From Chryseobacterium limigenitum (GTDB taxonomy: Bacteria > Bacteroidota > Bacteroidia > Flavobacteriales > Weeksellaceae), in assembly GCF_900114875.1 (NCBI RefSeq), contig NZ_FPKW01000002.1, positions 62,001 through 126,000 on the forward strand: DNA of 64,000 nucleotides, read 5' to 3'. A program made the translations under genes and the position numbers. The notes beneath the pieces are model-generated. The model made no database searches, had not been told where the DNA came from, and worked only from the letters and a program-made list of their open reading frames with translations. This document shows positions 25,237 to 34,025 of the stretch, piece by piece. Position 1 is the stretch's first letter; each line of letters opens with the position of its first letter.

Positions 25237-26808
25237 TTAAGCTAAATCTTTATTGTAAAATGCTCCTTTATTCTCGGTCATTTCCATAGATTGGGTGATG
25301 ATGAGGTGGGCAACGGTTGTTAAATTTCTCAGTTCAGACAATTGTGGCGAAAGAATAGAGTAGTGGTAGATCTCGTCAACGGCGGCAGCAATTTCCTGAT
25401 GTTTTTGTAGCGCCATAGTTAAACGTCTGTTGCTTCTTACGATTCCGACAAGGTCGCTCATCATTTCCTGAAGTTGTTTTCTTAGATATGAAACAATTAC
25501 CATTTCGTCCATGATTTTCATGCCCTCTTCATTCCACTCCGGAACAGCTTTTAGATCATCAAAGTTGAAATTATTTTGATTAAGTAATGCCATTGTTTTC
25601 ATCGCAGCATTATGCCCGAAAACTAAACCTTCAAGTAAGGAATTGGAAGCGAGTCTGTTGGCTCCGTGTAATCCTGAGTTTGTGCATTCTCCTACTGCGA
25701 AGAGGTTTTTGATGGATGATTGTCCGTCTTTATCAACTTCAATTCCACCCATCAAATAATGACAAGCCGGAACTACAGGAATTAATTGAGTGAAAGGATC
25801 GATGGCTTCTTCTCTACATTTTTTATAAATATTAGGAAAATGTTCCAAAAACTTTTCGTGATCCATATCGCGACAGTCTAAGCCAACATATTCGTCGCCG
25901 GAAACTTTCATCTCATTGTCAATGGCTCTTGCTACAATATCTCTTGAGGCTAATTCTTCTCGCTCATCATATTTGTGCATGAATTTTTCACCTCTTTTTG
26001 TTCTTAATTTTGCTCCATCACCACGGACAGCTTCAGAAATTAAAAATAACATTCCATCAATTTTGCTATACAAGGCTGTTGGATGAAACTGATAGTATTG
26101 CATATTTGAAACCTGACCTTTCGCGCGGGCTACAAAAGCAATTCCGTCTCCTGTTGCAATTTTTGGGTTGGTGGTGTTTTTGTAAACATGTCCGGCTCCT
26201 CCGGTTGCAACCAAAGTGATTTTGGAAGTGATTTTTTTTATCGTTTTAGATTTTTCATCTAAAATGTAGGCTCCATAGCAATGGATGTCTCCCTGGTTTA
26301 ATTCTTTCCCCGGAACATGGTGCTGGGTAATGATATCGATTACATAATGATGATCCAAGATCTCAATATTGGGGCTTTTATTAGCCGTTTCCAAAAGGGC
26401 TCTTTCGATCTCGAAACCGGTGATGTCTTTATGATGAACAATTCTGTTTTCGGTATGACCGCCTTCTCTTCCTAAAGCAAATTCTCCATTTTTCTTGTCG
26501 AAATTGGCGCCCCATTCTACGATCTCGTTGAATCTTGCAGGGGCTTCTCTTACGACCATTTCTACAACATCGCGTTTGTTTTCACCGTCTCCGGCACGCA
26601 TGGTGTCCTCGATATGCTTTTCAAAATTATCATTTTTAGAATCTGTAACTACCGCTAAACCGCCTTGTGCGTATTTGGTGTTGCTTTCGTCTTCATCAGA
26701 TTTCGTAACAATGATTATTTTGGCATCGGGAAGTTGTTCTGAAACTTTTATGGCATAAGAAAGTCCCGAAATACCGGAACCAATTACTAATACATCCGCT
26801 TTTATCAT
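25237..26808 (-). CDS. nadB: L-aspartate oxidase
   Basis: 523 residues. FAD-binding VLVIGSGISGLSYAIKV at the N-terminus; flavin and substrate motifs KYAQGGLAVV, GREGGHTENRIVHHKD, QFHPTALY, VRGDGA and GLHGANRLASNSLLEGL; C-terminal helical domain with MSDLVGIVRSNRRLTMAL. It oxidises aspartate to iminoaspartate for NadA. The order nadB-nadC on one strand with a 12-nt gap suggests one transcript. No NAD-type riboswitch or repressor palindrome is evident in the short upstream gap (26809-26839). Confidence 0.95.
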   Translation of the reverse strand: MIKADVLVIGSGISGLSYAIKVSEQLPDAKIIIVTKSDEDESNTKYAQGGLAVVTDSKNDNFEKHIEDTMRAGDGENKRDVVEMVVREAPARFNEIVEWGANFDKKNGEFALGREGGHTENRIVHHKDITGFEIERALLETANKSPNIEILDHHYVIDIITQHHVPGKELNQGDIHCYGAYILDEKSKTIKKITSKITLVATGGAGHVYKNTTNPKIATGDGIAFVARAKGQVSNMQYYQFHPTALYSKIDGMLFLISEAVRGDGAKLRTKRGEKFMHKYDEREELASRDIVARAIDNEMKVSGDEYVGLDCRDMDHEKFLEHFPNIYKKCREEAIDPFTQLIPVVPACHYLMGGIEVDKDGQSSIKNLFAVGECTNSGLHGANRLASNSLLEGLVFGHNAAMKTMALLNQNNFNFDDLKAVPEWNEEGMKIMDEMVIVSYLRKQLQEMMSDLVGIVRSNRRLTMALQKHQEIAAAVDEIYHYSILSPQLSELRNLTTVAHLIITQSMEMTENKGAFYNKDLA

Positions 26809-26839
26809 ATGCTTGCTTTAAGTACAATCGTCTAAATAA

Positions 26840-27466
26840 TTAAATAAATTTAAACAATTTTTCGTTTGGTTTTCTTACTTTTTTCATGTGTTGGAAATGA
26901 TCTTCCTCGGAACGGTAACCTAATGCCAGAGTGACGGTCACTTTTTCTGTTTTGGGATCGATGTTTAGAATTTCTTCAATCAGATCCTGGCGGAAGCCTT
27001 CCATAGGACACGTGTCAACATTTTCTATAGCCGCAGCGTACATTAAGTTGGCCAAAACTATATAAGATTGTTTTTCTGCCCAATTGAAAATTTCATCGTT
27101 GTTTTTTTGAGTAATATGTTGATTGATACTGTTTTTGAAGAGATCGAGGTTCGCTAAAGGGACATCTCTTACTTCAGAAATATGATTGAAATAACCTTGA
27201 ATATAGCTTTCTCCAATTGTCTTTTTTGAAATAATGACAATAAGATGAGAGCATGTAGATATTTGTGATGGATTATAAAATGCGGGAATTAATTTTTGCT
27301 TCATTTCTTCACTTTCCACCACTGTAATTTTATAGGGTTGAAGGCCAAGCGAACTTGCTGACAGCTTTCCTGACTCAAGAATGTTGTGAAGGGTTTCCTG
27401 AGGAATGATTTCGTTGTTGAATTTCTTTACAGAATATCTTCTGCTTAAAGCTTCCAAATAATTCAT
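26840..27466 (-). CDS. Nitroreductase family NAD(P)H-dependent oxidoreductase
   Basis: 208 residues. RRYSVKKFNNEIIP (FMN phosphate-binding R-R-S/T-x-R-x-F type, here R-R-Y-S-V-K-K-F), SSLGLQPYKITVVES and the late LALGYRSEED are NfsB/YdgI-like signatures. FMN-dependent two-electron reduction of quinones or nitro compounds in the cytoplasm is expected. It has its own -7 element only 4 nt before the ATG. Upstream of nadB by 31 nt on the same strand, so it may read into the NAD genes. Confidence 0.88.
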   Translation of the reverse strand: MNYLEALSRRYSVKKFNNEIIPQETLHNILESGKLSASSLGLQPYKITVVESEEMKQKLIPAFYNPSQISTCSHLIVIISKKTIGESYIQGYFNHISEVRDVPLANLDLFKNSINQHITQKNNDEIFNWAEKQSYIVLANLMYAAAIENVDTCPMEGFRQDLIEEILNIDPKTEKVTVTLALGYRSEEDHFQHMKKVRKPNEKLFKFI

Positions 27467-27470
27467 ATGA

Positions 27471-27478
27471 CAAATTTA
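27471..27478 (-). promoter_or_regulatory. -7 element, nitroreductase gene; predicted leaderless start
   Basis: Minus strand TAAATTTG followed by 4 nt (TCAT) and ATG. Confidence 0.55.
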
Positions 27479-27533
27479 GGAATTGGATGTGAATAAAATA
27501 AGCTTAAAACGAAATATCTCTTATTAAATTATG

Positions 27534-27570
27534 CAAAAAAGAATCACTCCAAAAAAAATGAAGTGATTCT
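27534..27570 (-). terminator. Terminator after surface protein gene A
   Basis: GAATCACT (27541-27548) pairs with AGTGATTC (27562-27569); a T run follows on the minus strand. Confidence 0.7.
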
Positions 27571-27595
27571 ATTATTATTTGAAATCGATATTGTA

Positions 27596-29866
27596 TTAAT
27601 CTCTATTCTTAACCAATACCCAGCCTGAGTATTTGAAAGGAGTGTTTTTCTTGTCATTTTCATTCCATGTTACAGAGTACCAGTAGCTTCCTGTAGGGAC
27701 TTTTCTTCCGGCTATGGTTCCGTCCCATCTGTATCTTGTAGATTTGTCACCTTGGTGGATCTTGGCTCCGTATCTGTCGAATACATTAAAGACAAGGTTT
27801 TTCTTATTCGCTAATGCAGAATAGTCAATGGCATCGTTTATTCCGTCTCCGTTTGGAGTGATTACGTTGATAATATTAGGAACAACGATCGTGATGTCGA
27901 TAGGTTCGCAATCGTAAGCATCTTTTACATATACTTTATTGTCACCTCTCGGTACATTTTTAAAGATATTAGAATCCTGCCAGTTAATATTATCCATTGA
28001 ATATTGATAAGCCGGAGTTCCTCCCATCACATTGATTGTAATTGTAGTGGCTGAAATATCAACATTGGTAATAACAGGCTGTTCTGAAGGGGAAATTGTT
28101 ACATTTTGAGTGGCGATACAGTCTCCGGTTTTCAATTTCACCCAATAGGTTCCAACTCCTACATTGCTGATAGATTGAGTTGTAGCTCCTGTACTCCATT
28201 GGTAAGAACTAAATCCGGGCCCTGCATCCAGTGTGGTTTTGTCTTCCATGCATATTGTTTTATCCTTCAAAACAGTTGAGTAAACCGGAGCAATTACGAT
28301 TAATGTTACTTTTGCTATCGCATAACATCCGTTTCCGTTTATTACTTTAATATAAACTACGCCATTTGGAGCTATATATGCAGCTGCCGCTGTGGCGCTA
28401 ATTTCATTTGTACTGTTTTGTGCATCAGCTAAAGATGGATAATATTTTTTTGTAATTCCTCCCTGTGTTGTTACGGAGGCATTCGTAAGATTAAATAAAC
28501 CTGTTGAAGGATTTGTTTCAATGAAACAAGCTCTTAATGTTGCATCGTTTACTGTTACAACGGCGAAATGATTCAATGTAATTTTTGCATTAGAAAAGCA
28601 GCCTTGAGGAGTTGTTACTTTTACATATATAAAACCCGGAGCAGAAGAATAGGTAGTTGGATTTAGAATCTCGTTGGTTCCTGCGTTTAGATCTGCTAAT
28701 GTAGGGTAGAATTTTTTTGTTACTCCGGCAACCGTTGTTACAGCAGCCGTTGTAAGGTCAAATATTGCTACTCCAGCATTATTGTTGTTACATCCGGTTA
28801 ATGTTGTATCAACTGCTGCGAAAGGGGTTGGGTTTAATTGAATAATACCGTCTCCGTTATCACATAATGTTGATGATGGATCTTTAACAACTACGGTTAT
28901 TGTTGTGTTTCCTGAATACGAAAAGTTGGTTGGGTTTGTAATGGGTACTCCGCCAGGGCCAAAATAAGTGATGATGTAATTGGCGGGGTTTGCTACAAAT
29001 TGGGTATTGTATGATGTTAAATCTATGGTTCCTGTTCCTGTTGCAGGGTTCACGCATACAAAAGGGGTAATCGTGTTTGTTAAAATTGGAACTTTATCGA
29101 TAAAAATTTTTGCATTTTTAATCGAATGTCTGGCACTTGCCCCTCCTGTTGCTGCTGAAAATCCAAAATATCCGGTTGTCATGCCTATTGCCCCTCCTGA
29201 TGGCGCAAACGATTGATCAGTAATTAATACTCCGTCGATTCTGATTTTGATAAGCCAGTTTGCGGGATTTGCGGGATCTGTTTCTCCGTTTACTTCAACA
29301 TGCTTGTAAGTTGGCCCTACAAAAGGCTGGGTTGTGATAAGATCAGGAGAATGGAAAGTACTTCCAGGTGTGTTATTATATTCGATATTGAAATTTCCTG
29401 CTGGTAAATTATTGGTACCGTATAAAACATGTACTTTGCTCATTTGGCCTTCTGTAGAGTTGTTGAAAATGTCAAAACCTACCATCAGTCCGTTGGCATT
29501 TGCAGGGATTCCAAGACCTCCCCCCGATACAAATCCTGCTGGAGGATTCGCAAGGTACCAGAATGTAAATCCGTCTCCTCTTCCGAATGCTGCTGTTCCG
29601 TTTCCATCGATTCTAAAATCGAATTCCACTTTCCATTTATCACAATATTTCAAATTGATAGGAGCGGCAAGTTTTATTGCGCCATAGAGGCCACCTTGAT
29701 CTGCGGTGAGTTGTACAAAATCACCGCCAGCGATGTTCGCGCTTGAGACCAAGTCCCATCCTGTAGTTACTATAGGATTTCCTGTAAGCTGATAGGTCTG
29801 AGAAAACATTTTTCCAGACAAGCATAGTAAAATGATGTAAAAATAAGTAAGTAAAGTTTTTTTCAT
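27596..29866 (-). CDS. Surface protein A: L-type lectin, repeats, SprB repeat, T9SS type B sorting domain
   Basis: 756 residues. Signal peptide ending KMFSQ. N-terminal L-type lectin-like jelly-roll (about 24-260; KWKVEFDFRIDGNG, GDGFTFWYLANPPAG, LMVGFDIFNN, GYFGFSAATGGASARHSI). Then repeats of about 85 residues carrying F-D/N-L-T-x-A and KKFYPTLADLNAGTNEI, an Ig-like TTLDAGPGFSSYQWSTGATT unit, an SprB-type repeat (GGTPAYQYSMDNINWQDSN), and the CHU_C gliding-motility C-terminal domain (ITPNGDGINDAIDYSALANK...) ending GWVLVKNRD. The last is a type B sorting signal for secretion through T9SS. Likely a cell-surface adhesin or carbohydrate binder. Its C-terminal half is closest to protein D, its N-terminus to protein B. 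Own terminator. Confidence 0.88.
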   Translation of the reverse strand: MKKTLLTYFYIILLCLSGKMFSQTYQLTGNPIVTTGWDLVSSANIAGGDFVQLTADQGGLYGAIKLAAPINLKYCDKWKVEFDFRIDGNGTAAFGRGDGFTFWYLANPPAGFVSGGGLGIPANANGLMVGFDIFNNSTEGQMSKVHVLYGTNNLPAGNFNIEYNNTPGSTFHSPDLITTQPFVGPTYKHVEVNGETDPANPANWLIKIRIDGVLITDQSFAPSGGAIGMTTGYFGFSAATGGASARHSIKNAKIFIDKVPILTNTITPFVCVNPATGTGTIDLTSYNTQFVANPANYIITYFGPGGVPITNPTNFSYSGNTTITVVVKDPSSTLCDNGDGIIQLNPTPFAAVDTTLTGCNNNNAGVAIFDLTTAAVTTVAGVTKKFYPTLADLNAGTNEILNPTTYSSAPGFIYVKVTTPQGCFSNAKITLNHFAVVTVNDATLRACFIETNPSTGLFNLTNASVTTQGGITKKYYPSLADAQNSTNEISATAAAAYIAPNGVVYIKVINGNGCYAIAKVTLIVIAPVYSTVLKDKTICMEDKTTLDAGPGFSSYQWSTGATTQSISNVGVGTYWVKLKTGDCIATQNVTISPSEQPVITNVDISATTITINVMGGTPAYQYSMDNINWQDSNIFKNVPRGDNKVYVKDAYDCEPIDITIVVPNIINVITPNGDGINDAIDYSALANKKNLVFNVFDRYGAKIHQGDKSTRYRWDGTIAGRKVPTGSYWYSVTWNENDKKNTPFKYSGWVLVKNRD

Positions 29867-30071
29867 TTGAAGCGAGTTGGTTGGGTTGTTAATGTTGTAA
29901 ATATATTAAATTTCTATTATTTAATATTCTAAAAATGTTAATTATGTAATTAATTTTGATAAAATTATAATGAAAATTGATTTATATAGTTAAAAATGTA
30001 ATTGTGGTTAAAAATATAAACAATAAAGTCCTAAAATTGAGAGTAGTCTGAGAGCTAGATATATAGTTTAT

Positions 30072-30102
30072 AAAAAAAACTCACTCCAAAATCGGAGTGA
30101 GC
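30072..30102 (-). terminator. Terminator after surface protein gene B
   Basis: CTCACTCC (30080-30087) pairs with GGAGTGAG (30094-30101) around a 6-nt loop; eight T follow on the minus strand. Confidence 0.85.
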
Positions 30103-30112
30103 TTTCAGAATA

Positions 30113-32368
30113 TTATTCTCTATTTTTTACAAGTACCCAGCCAGAATATTTTGTTTGAGTATTGTTTTTGTCATTTTCATTCCAAGAGATAGTGTACCAG
30201 TAGGTAGCTGTAATTATTTTCTTGCCGAAAGCAGTGCCGTCCCATCTGTAATTTTTGATTTTATCAGCTTGGAAAAGTTTGTTTCCATATCTGTCGAATA
30301 TCGTAAAAACTAGGTTTTTCTTGTAGGCAAGTGCAGAGTAGTCAATAAAATCATTAATGTTATCACCGTTTGGAGTAATTGCATTGATTAAATTAGGAAC
30401 CGTGATCTGTACTTGGATGGGTTCGCAATTGTAGAAATCTTTAACGTAAACTTTTACTTCTCCTCTTGCGAGATTTTCGAAATAATTAGAGTCCTGCCAA
30501 TTGATTCCGTCCAGAGAGTATTTGTATGGTGGAGTTCCTCCGATTACATTTACCGTGATTGTATTGTTATTAATATCAATACTTGAGATTACAGGCTGTA
30601 CAGAAGGGTTTACTTTTACAATTTGAGTTGTGATACAGCCTCCTGTTTTTAATTTTACCCAATAAATTCCTACAGGAACATTAGTGATGGTCTGAGTCGT
30701 AGCTCCTGTGCTCCATTCGTATCCGTCAAAACCGGCACCTGCATCTAGAGTAGTTTTGGCATCTATACATATAATCTTGTCTTTTAACACTGATGATGTA
30801 ACCGGAGTTAAAACAACAAGATTTATTTTCGCAAAACTGAAACAGCCGTTTGCGGTAGTGGTAACTTTTACATATACCGTTGTGTTAGCTGAAATGTATG
30901 TGGTAGGATTTACAATTTCGTTGGTTCCTGCTGTTGCGTCTGCTAATGTTAGATAGTATTTTTTTGTAGTACCGCCAAGCGTTGTAATATTTGCTGTTGT
31001 TAAATTAAATACCGCTGTTGTTGGTGCACTTTCAATAAAACATGAGCGTAAAGTAGCATCATTTACAACAACCAGAGGATGGAAATTCAAGGTTATTTGT
31101 GCTGAGCCGGTACATCCTTGTGGAGTTGTTACTTTTACAAAAACAGTTCCTGCTCCGGAGGTGTAAGCTGTCGGATTGGTGATCTCATTGATTCCTGCGT
31201 TAAGGTCTGCCATTGTTTTGTAGTACTTTTTGGTAACTCCGAGAACACCTGTTACATTCGCTGTTGTAAGATTGAATGTTGCAGATCCTATATTGTTATT
31301 GTTACATTCTGTAAGTGTCGCACTATTTGCGCTGAATGGCGAAAGTGATAACTGTATCTTAGCGTCAGCATTATCGCACAATATTCCTGCGCTATCTTTT
31401 ATAACAACTGTTATTGTTGTATTGGCATTATATTGATAAGCTGTTGGGTTAGCAATTGGAGTTGAACTTCCTAATACATAATAAGTAAAAGTGTAGTTAC
31501 CTGGAGTGCTAACGAATTGATTATTGTACGAAGTTAAATTCACTGTTGCTGATCCTGTTGCCGGATTAGGGCAAAAAGACTGAGTAACGGTAGGTTGTAA
31601 AATTGGAACTTTATCAGTGTATATTTTTACATTTTTAATAGAATGTCTTGCACTTGCAGCTCCTGTAGAAGCTGAGAAGCCAAAGTACCCTTGTGTCATA
31701 GTGGTTGCACCTCCAGAAGGTGCAAAAGATTGACTTAAGATTTGTGTATTATCTATTTTTATGGTGATAATCCAATTGCTGAGGTTTGTGGGATCAACTT
31801 GTCCTACTACCTCTACGTGTTTAAAATTTGCACCTACAAAAGGAAGTGTAGAGTTAAGATCAGGAGAATGAAATGAGCTTCCGGCGGTATTGTTAAATTC
31901 GATATTGCCACTACTTACATTATTTGTACCATACAGAAGGTGAACTTTACTCATGCCACTATCAGTAGTATTGTTGTAGATGTCAAATCCTACCATTAGC
32001 CCTATTGCGTTATTCGGAATTCCAAGACCTCCACCTACTGTGTAGGAAGCCGGTGGATTAGCCAGATACCAGAAGGCTATTCCATCTCCCCGGGCATATG
32101 TTCCGTTCCCGTCAATTCTAAAATCAAATTCTACTCTCCACTTATCACAATATTTCAAATTTATAGGAGCGTTGAGTTTAATGCCCCCTACTTGACTGAT
32201 TTGATCTGTAGTAAGTTGTATAAAGTCTGTATTAACCATTGCAGAGGGAACGATATCCCATCCTGTTGTATTTACGGGATTTCCTGTGAGCTGATACGTT
32301 TGAGCAAAAGTTTTTCCAAAAAAACAGGAAAAAACAATAGTGGAATAAGCGAGTAGTTTTTTTATCAT
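30113..32368 (-). CDS. Surface protein B: L-type lectin, repeats, SprB repeat, T9SS type B sorting domain
   Basis: 751 residues, same plan as protein A: signal peptide ending KTFAQ, L-type lectin domain (KWRVEFDFRIDGNGTYARGD, IAFWYLANPPASYTVGGG, YFGFSASTGAASARHSI), two to three KKYY-type repeats, Ig-like TTLDAGAGFDGYEWSTGATT, SprB repeat GGTPPYKYSLDGINWQDSN, CHU_C domain NAITPNGDNINDFIDYSAL and end GWVLVKNRE. The lectin half matches A, but the C-terminal half matches protein C (ISWNENDKNNTQTKYSGW). It is secreted through T9SS. Separated from A by 246 bp of AT-rich DNA that contains the hairpin of B and no gene. Confidence 0.88.
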   Translation of the reverse strand: MIKKLLAYSTIVFSCFFGKTFAQTYQLTGNPVNTTGWDIVPSAMVNTDFIQLTTDQISQVGGIKLNAPINLKYCDKWRVEFDFRIDGNGTYARGDGIAFWYLANPPASYTVGGGLGIPNNAIGLMVGFDIYNNTTDSGMSKVHLLYGTNNVSSGNIEFNNTAGSSFHSPDLNSTLPFVGANFKHVEVVGQVDPTNLSNWIITIKIDNTQILSQSFAPSGGATTMTQGYFGFSASTGAASARHSIKNVKIYTDKVPILQPTVTQSFCPNPATGSATVNLTSYNNQFVSTPGNYTFTYYVLGSSTPIANPTAYQYNANTTITVVIKDSAGILCDNADAKIQLSLSPFSANSATLTECNNNNIGSATFNLTTANVTGVLGVTKKYYKTMADLNAGINEITNPTAYTSGAGTVFVKVTTPQGCTGSAQITLNFHPLVVVNDATLRSCFIESAPTTAVFNLTTANITTLGGTTKKYYLTLADATAGTNEIVNPTTYISANTTVYVKVTTTANGCFSFAKINLVVLTPVTSSVLKDKIICIDAKTTLDAGAGFDGYEWSTGATTQTITNVPVGIYWVKLKTGGCITTQIVKVNPSVQPVISSIDINNNTITVNVIGGTPPYKYSLDGINWQDSNYFENLARGEVKVYVKDFYNCEPIQVQITVPNLINAITPNGDNINDFIDYSALAYKKNLVFTIFDRYGNKLFQADKIKNYRWDGTAFGKKIITATYWYTISWNENDKNNTQTKYSGWVLVKNRE

Positions 32369-32535
32369 TTAGTAACGCAGTTTAAATTAGATGCGTAAAG
32401 ATATTAAATCCTAATCAATAAATATATATTTGCTGTTAATTTTACCGAAAATAATGATTATTTTGTAAAGAAATGTAGTTTGAATGGAGAAATAATTAAT
32501 AGTGTTAACTTAAATTTAGATTTATTAAAATTACA

Positions 32536-33012
32536 TTAAAAAAGAGAGTTGTTTTCGAGAGACTCAAAATAGGCGTCAATCTCCAAGTTGGCTGAAGCAG
32601 CGGCTGCAACAGCTAATTTATCACATAATTCGTTTTCAAAATGTCCTGCATGCCCTTTTATCCAGTGCATTTTAGGTTTGTGGGTATTGTAAAGTTCAAT
32701 AAATTTTTTCCAGAGATCCGGATTTTTTACATTTTTCCATCCTCTTTTTATCCATCCAGCGATCCAGTTTTGGTTGATGGCGTCGGATACGTATTTGCTG
32801 TCTGTAAAAACATGGATGTCGTTGTCCGGAGATTTTAATTTTTCCAACGCTGTGATTACAGCCAGAAGTTCCATTCTGTTGTTGGTTGTTTTACGAAAGC
32901 CTTTTGAAAATGTTTTCTGATAATTTTTTTCAGGAACGCGCATGACAATTCCGTATCCTCCTTTTCCGGGATTTCCGCTGCAGGCGCCGTCTGTGTATAT
33001 TTCGATTCTCAA
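32536..33012 (-). CDS. rnhA: Ribonuclease HI
   Basis: 158 residues with the DEDD catalytic set: Asp8 (IYTDGACSGNPGKGGYG), Glu48 (NNRMELLAV), Asp71 (VFTDSKYV) and a late Asp in GHFENELCDKLA; the basic handle WIAGWIKRGWKN is present. It cuts RNA in RNA-DNA hybrids, with roles in R-loop and primer removal. It is downstream of the dnaB pair on the same strand (54-nt gap), so it may share their transcript. Full length. Confidence 0.95.
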   Translation of the reverse strand: MRIEIYTDGACSGNPGKGGYGIVMRVPEKNYQKTFSKGFRKTTNNRMELLAVITALEKLKSPDNDIHVFTDSKYVSDAINQNWIAGWIKRGWKNVKNPDLWKKFIELYNTHKPKMHWIKGHAGHFENELCDKLAVAAAASANLEIDAYFESLENNSLF

Positions 33013-33066
33013 ATTTGGAATGTGTAGAAATTAAATACTATTAAACTTTAAACTTAATTTTTTAGA

Positions 33067-34014
33067 TTAAAAAGGAAAATCATCTTCATCATCAAAGTCA
33101 TTCATTGATGTTGTATTGCTTTTTACACTGAATGCTGAATCTAGATTAATAGTGTTTTTTATTTTATCAGATTTGATTAAACTATTATAATCATTATAGC
33201 CATAAAATGTATCTAAATTTTCAAATTTCGCAATATTTTTGAAAAAAGAAAGCCTCATACTATTTGTGGTGCCATTTCTGTTTTTTGCAATAATAATTTC
33301 AGCTTGATTTTCTGTTGTGGTTTCCTGTCCTTCATCATCATTATCCCAAATAGAAATTTTATAATGTTCAGGAACATATATAAGAAACACTAAATCAGCA
33401 GTTTCTTCAATTTCTGTATAGTGATAGAAATCTAATAATTTTGGTCTTTTATTTGGTCTTTGATTTATATTGGTGTCGTTAATATTTGAACCACAAATAA
33501 TTGTTATATTTAATTCTTTAGAGATTGATTTCAGTTCTCGAATTGTTTGGTCAATTGGAAAACTATTGTCACCACTATATAATAAATTATGTAACATTTC
33601 TATATTGTCAATAACAAAGATTTGTGAATTACTTTGTTGAATGGAATTTGCAATCTTTGCTCTGAATATTTCTATGGTTAAATTACCAAATTTTTCTTCG
33701 AAACGGATTGGACAATCATTTAAATAAGCTTCTTTAGTAAAAATCTTATGTAGCTCATCATCATTAAAATTTTTAGTTAAAAATTTTTTAAGAGGAATTT
33801 CAGTAATATTTGACAAAAAACGATTAAATAATAAATCATTGTTAGATTGAAAATTAAAATACGTTGAAGGAATTTTATTATCAATACTTATTTTCTTTAT
33901 TAATGAAGTCAGAAATGATATTGTATCACCTGAAGTTCCTCCAATTACAACTAATGCAGGAGTATCTAATCCGTAAATTATTTTATCAATTTCAAAAAAA
34001 CCTGTTGGTATCAT
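33067..34014 (-). CDS. Truncated, Walker-defective DnaB paralogue
   Basis: 315 residues aligning to the C-terminal RecA-like domain of the adjacent DnaB but lacking the N-terminal primase-binding domain. It starts MIPTGFFEIDKIIYGL (DnaB GVPSGFRDIDKETGG). The Walker A position reads IGGTSGDT, with Asp30 in place of the lysine of DnaB PAMGKT. Walker B Asp is kept (IFVIDNIEML), as is the region WDNDDEGQETTTENQAE and IIAKNRNGTTNSMRLSFFKN (arginine-finger area). The tail SMNDFDDEDDFPF is nearly identical to DnaB's. It begins 11 nt after dnaB, so it is co-transcribed. It is predicted not to hydrolyse ATP and might modulate the helicase, load as a mixed subunit, or be a decaying duplicate. The open frame and kept tail argue for selection. 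Confidence 0.8.
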   Translation of the reverse strand: MIPTGFFEIDKIIYGLDTPALVVIGGTSGDTISFLTSLIKKISIDNKIPSTYFNFQSNNDLLFNRFLSNITEIPLKKFLTKNFNDDELHKIFTKEAYLNDCPIRFEEKFGNLTIEIFRAKIANSIQQSNSQIFVIDNIEMLHNLLYSGDNSFPIDQTIRELKSISKELNITIICGSNINDTNINQRPNKRPKLLDFYHYTEIEETADLVFLIYVPEHYKISIWDNDDEGQETTTENQAEIIIAKNRNGTTNSMRLSFFKNIAKFENLDTFYGYNDYNSLIKSDKIKNTINLDSAFSVKSNTTSMNDFDDEDDFPF

Positions 34015-34025
34015 AAAAATAAATT

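Noticed and set aside
33067..34014. DnaB paralogue as a phage or plasmid helicase
   Set aside because: No integrase, repeats or phage genes nearby; it is nearest in sequence to the adjacent chromosomal DnaB including the tail, which points to tandem duplication.
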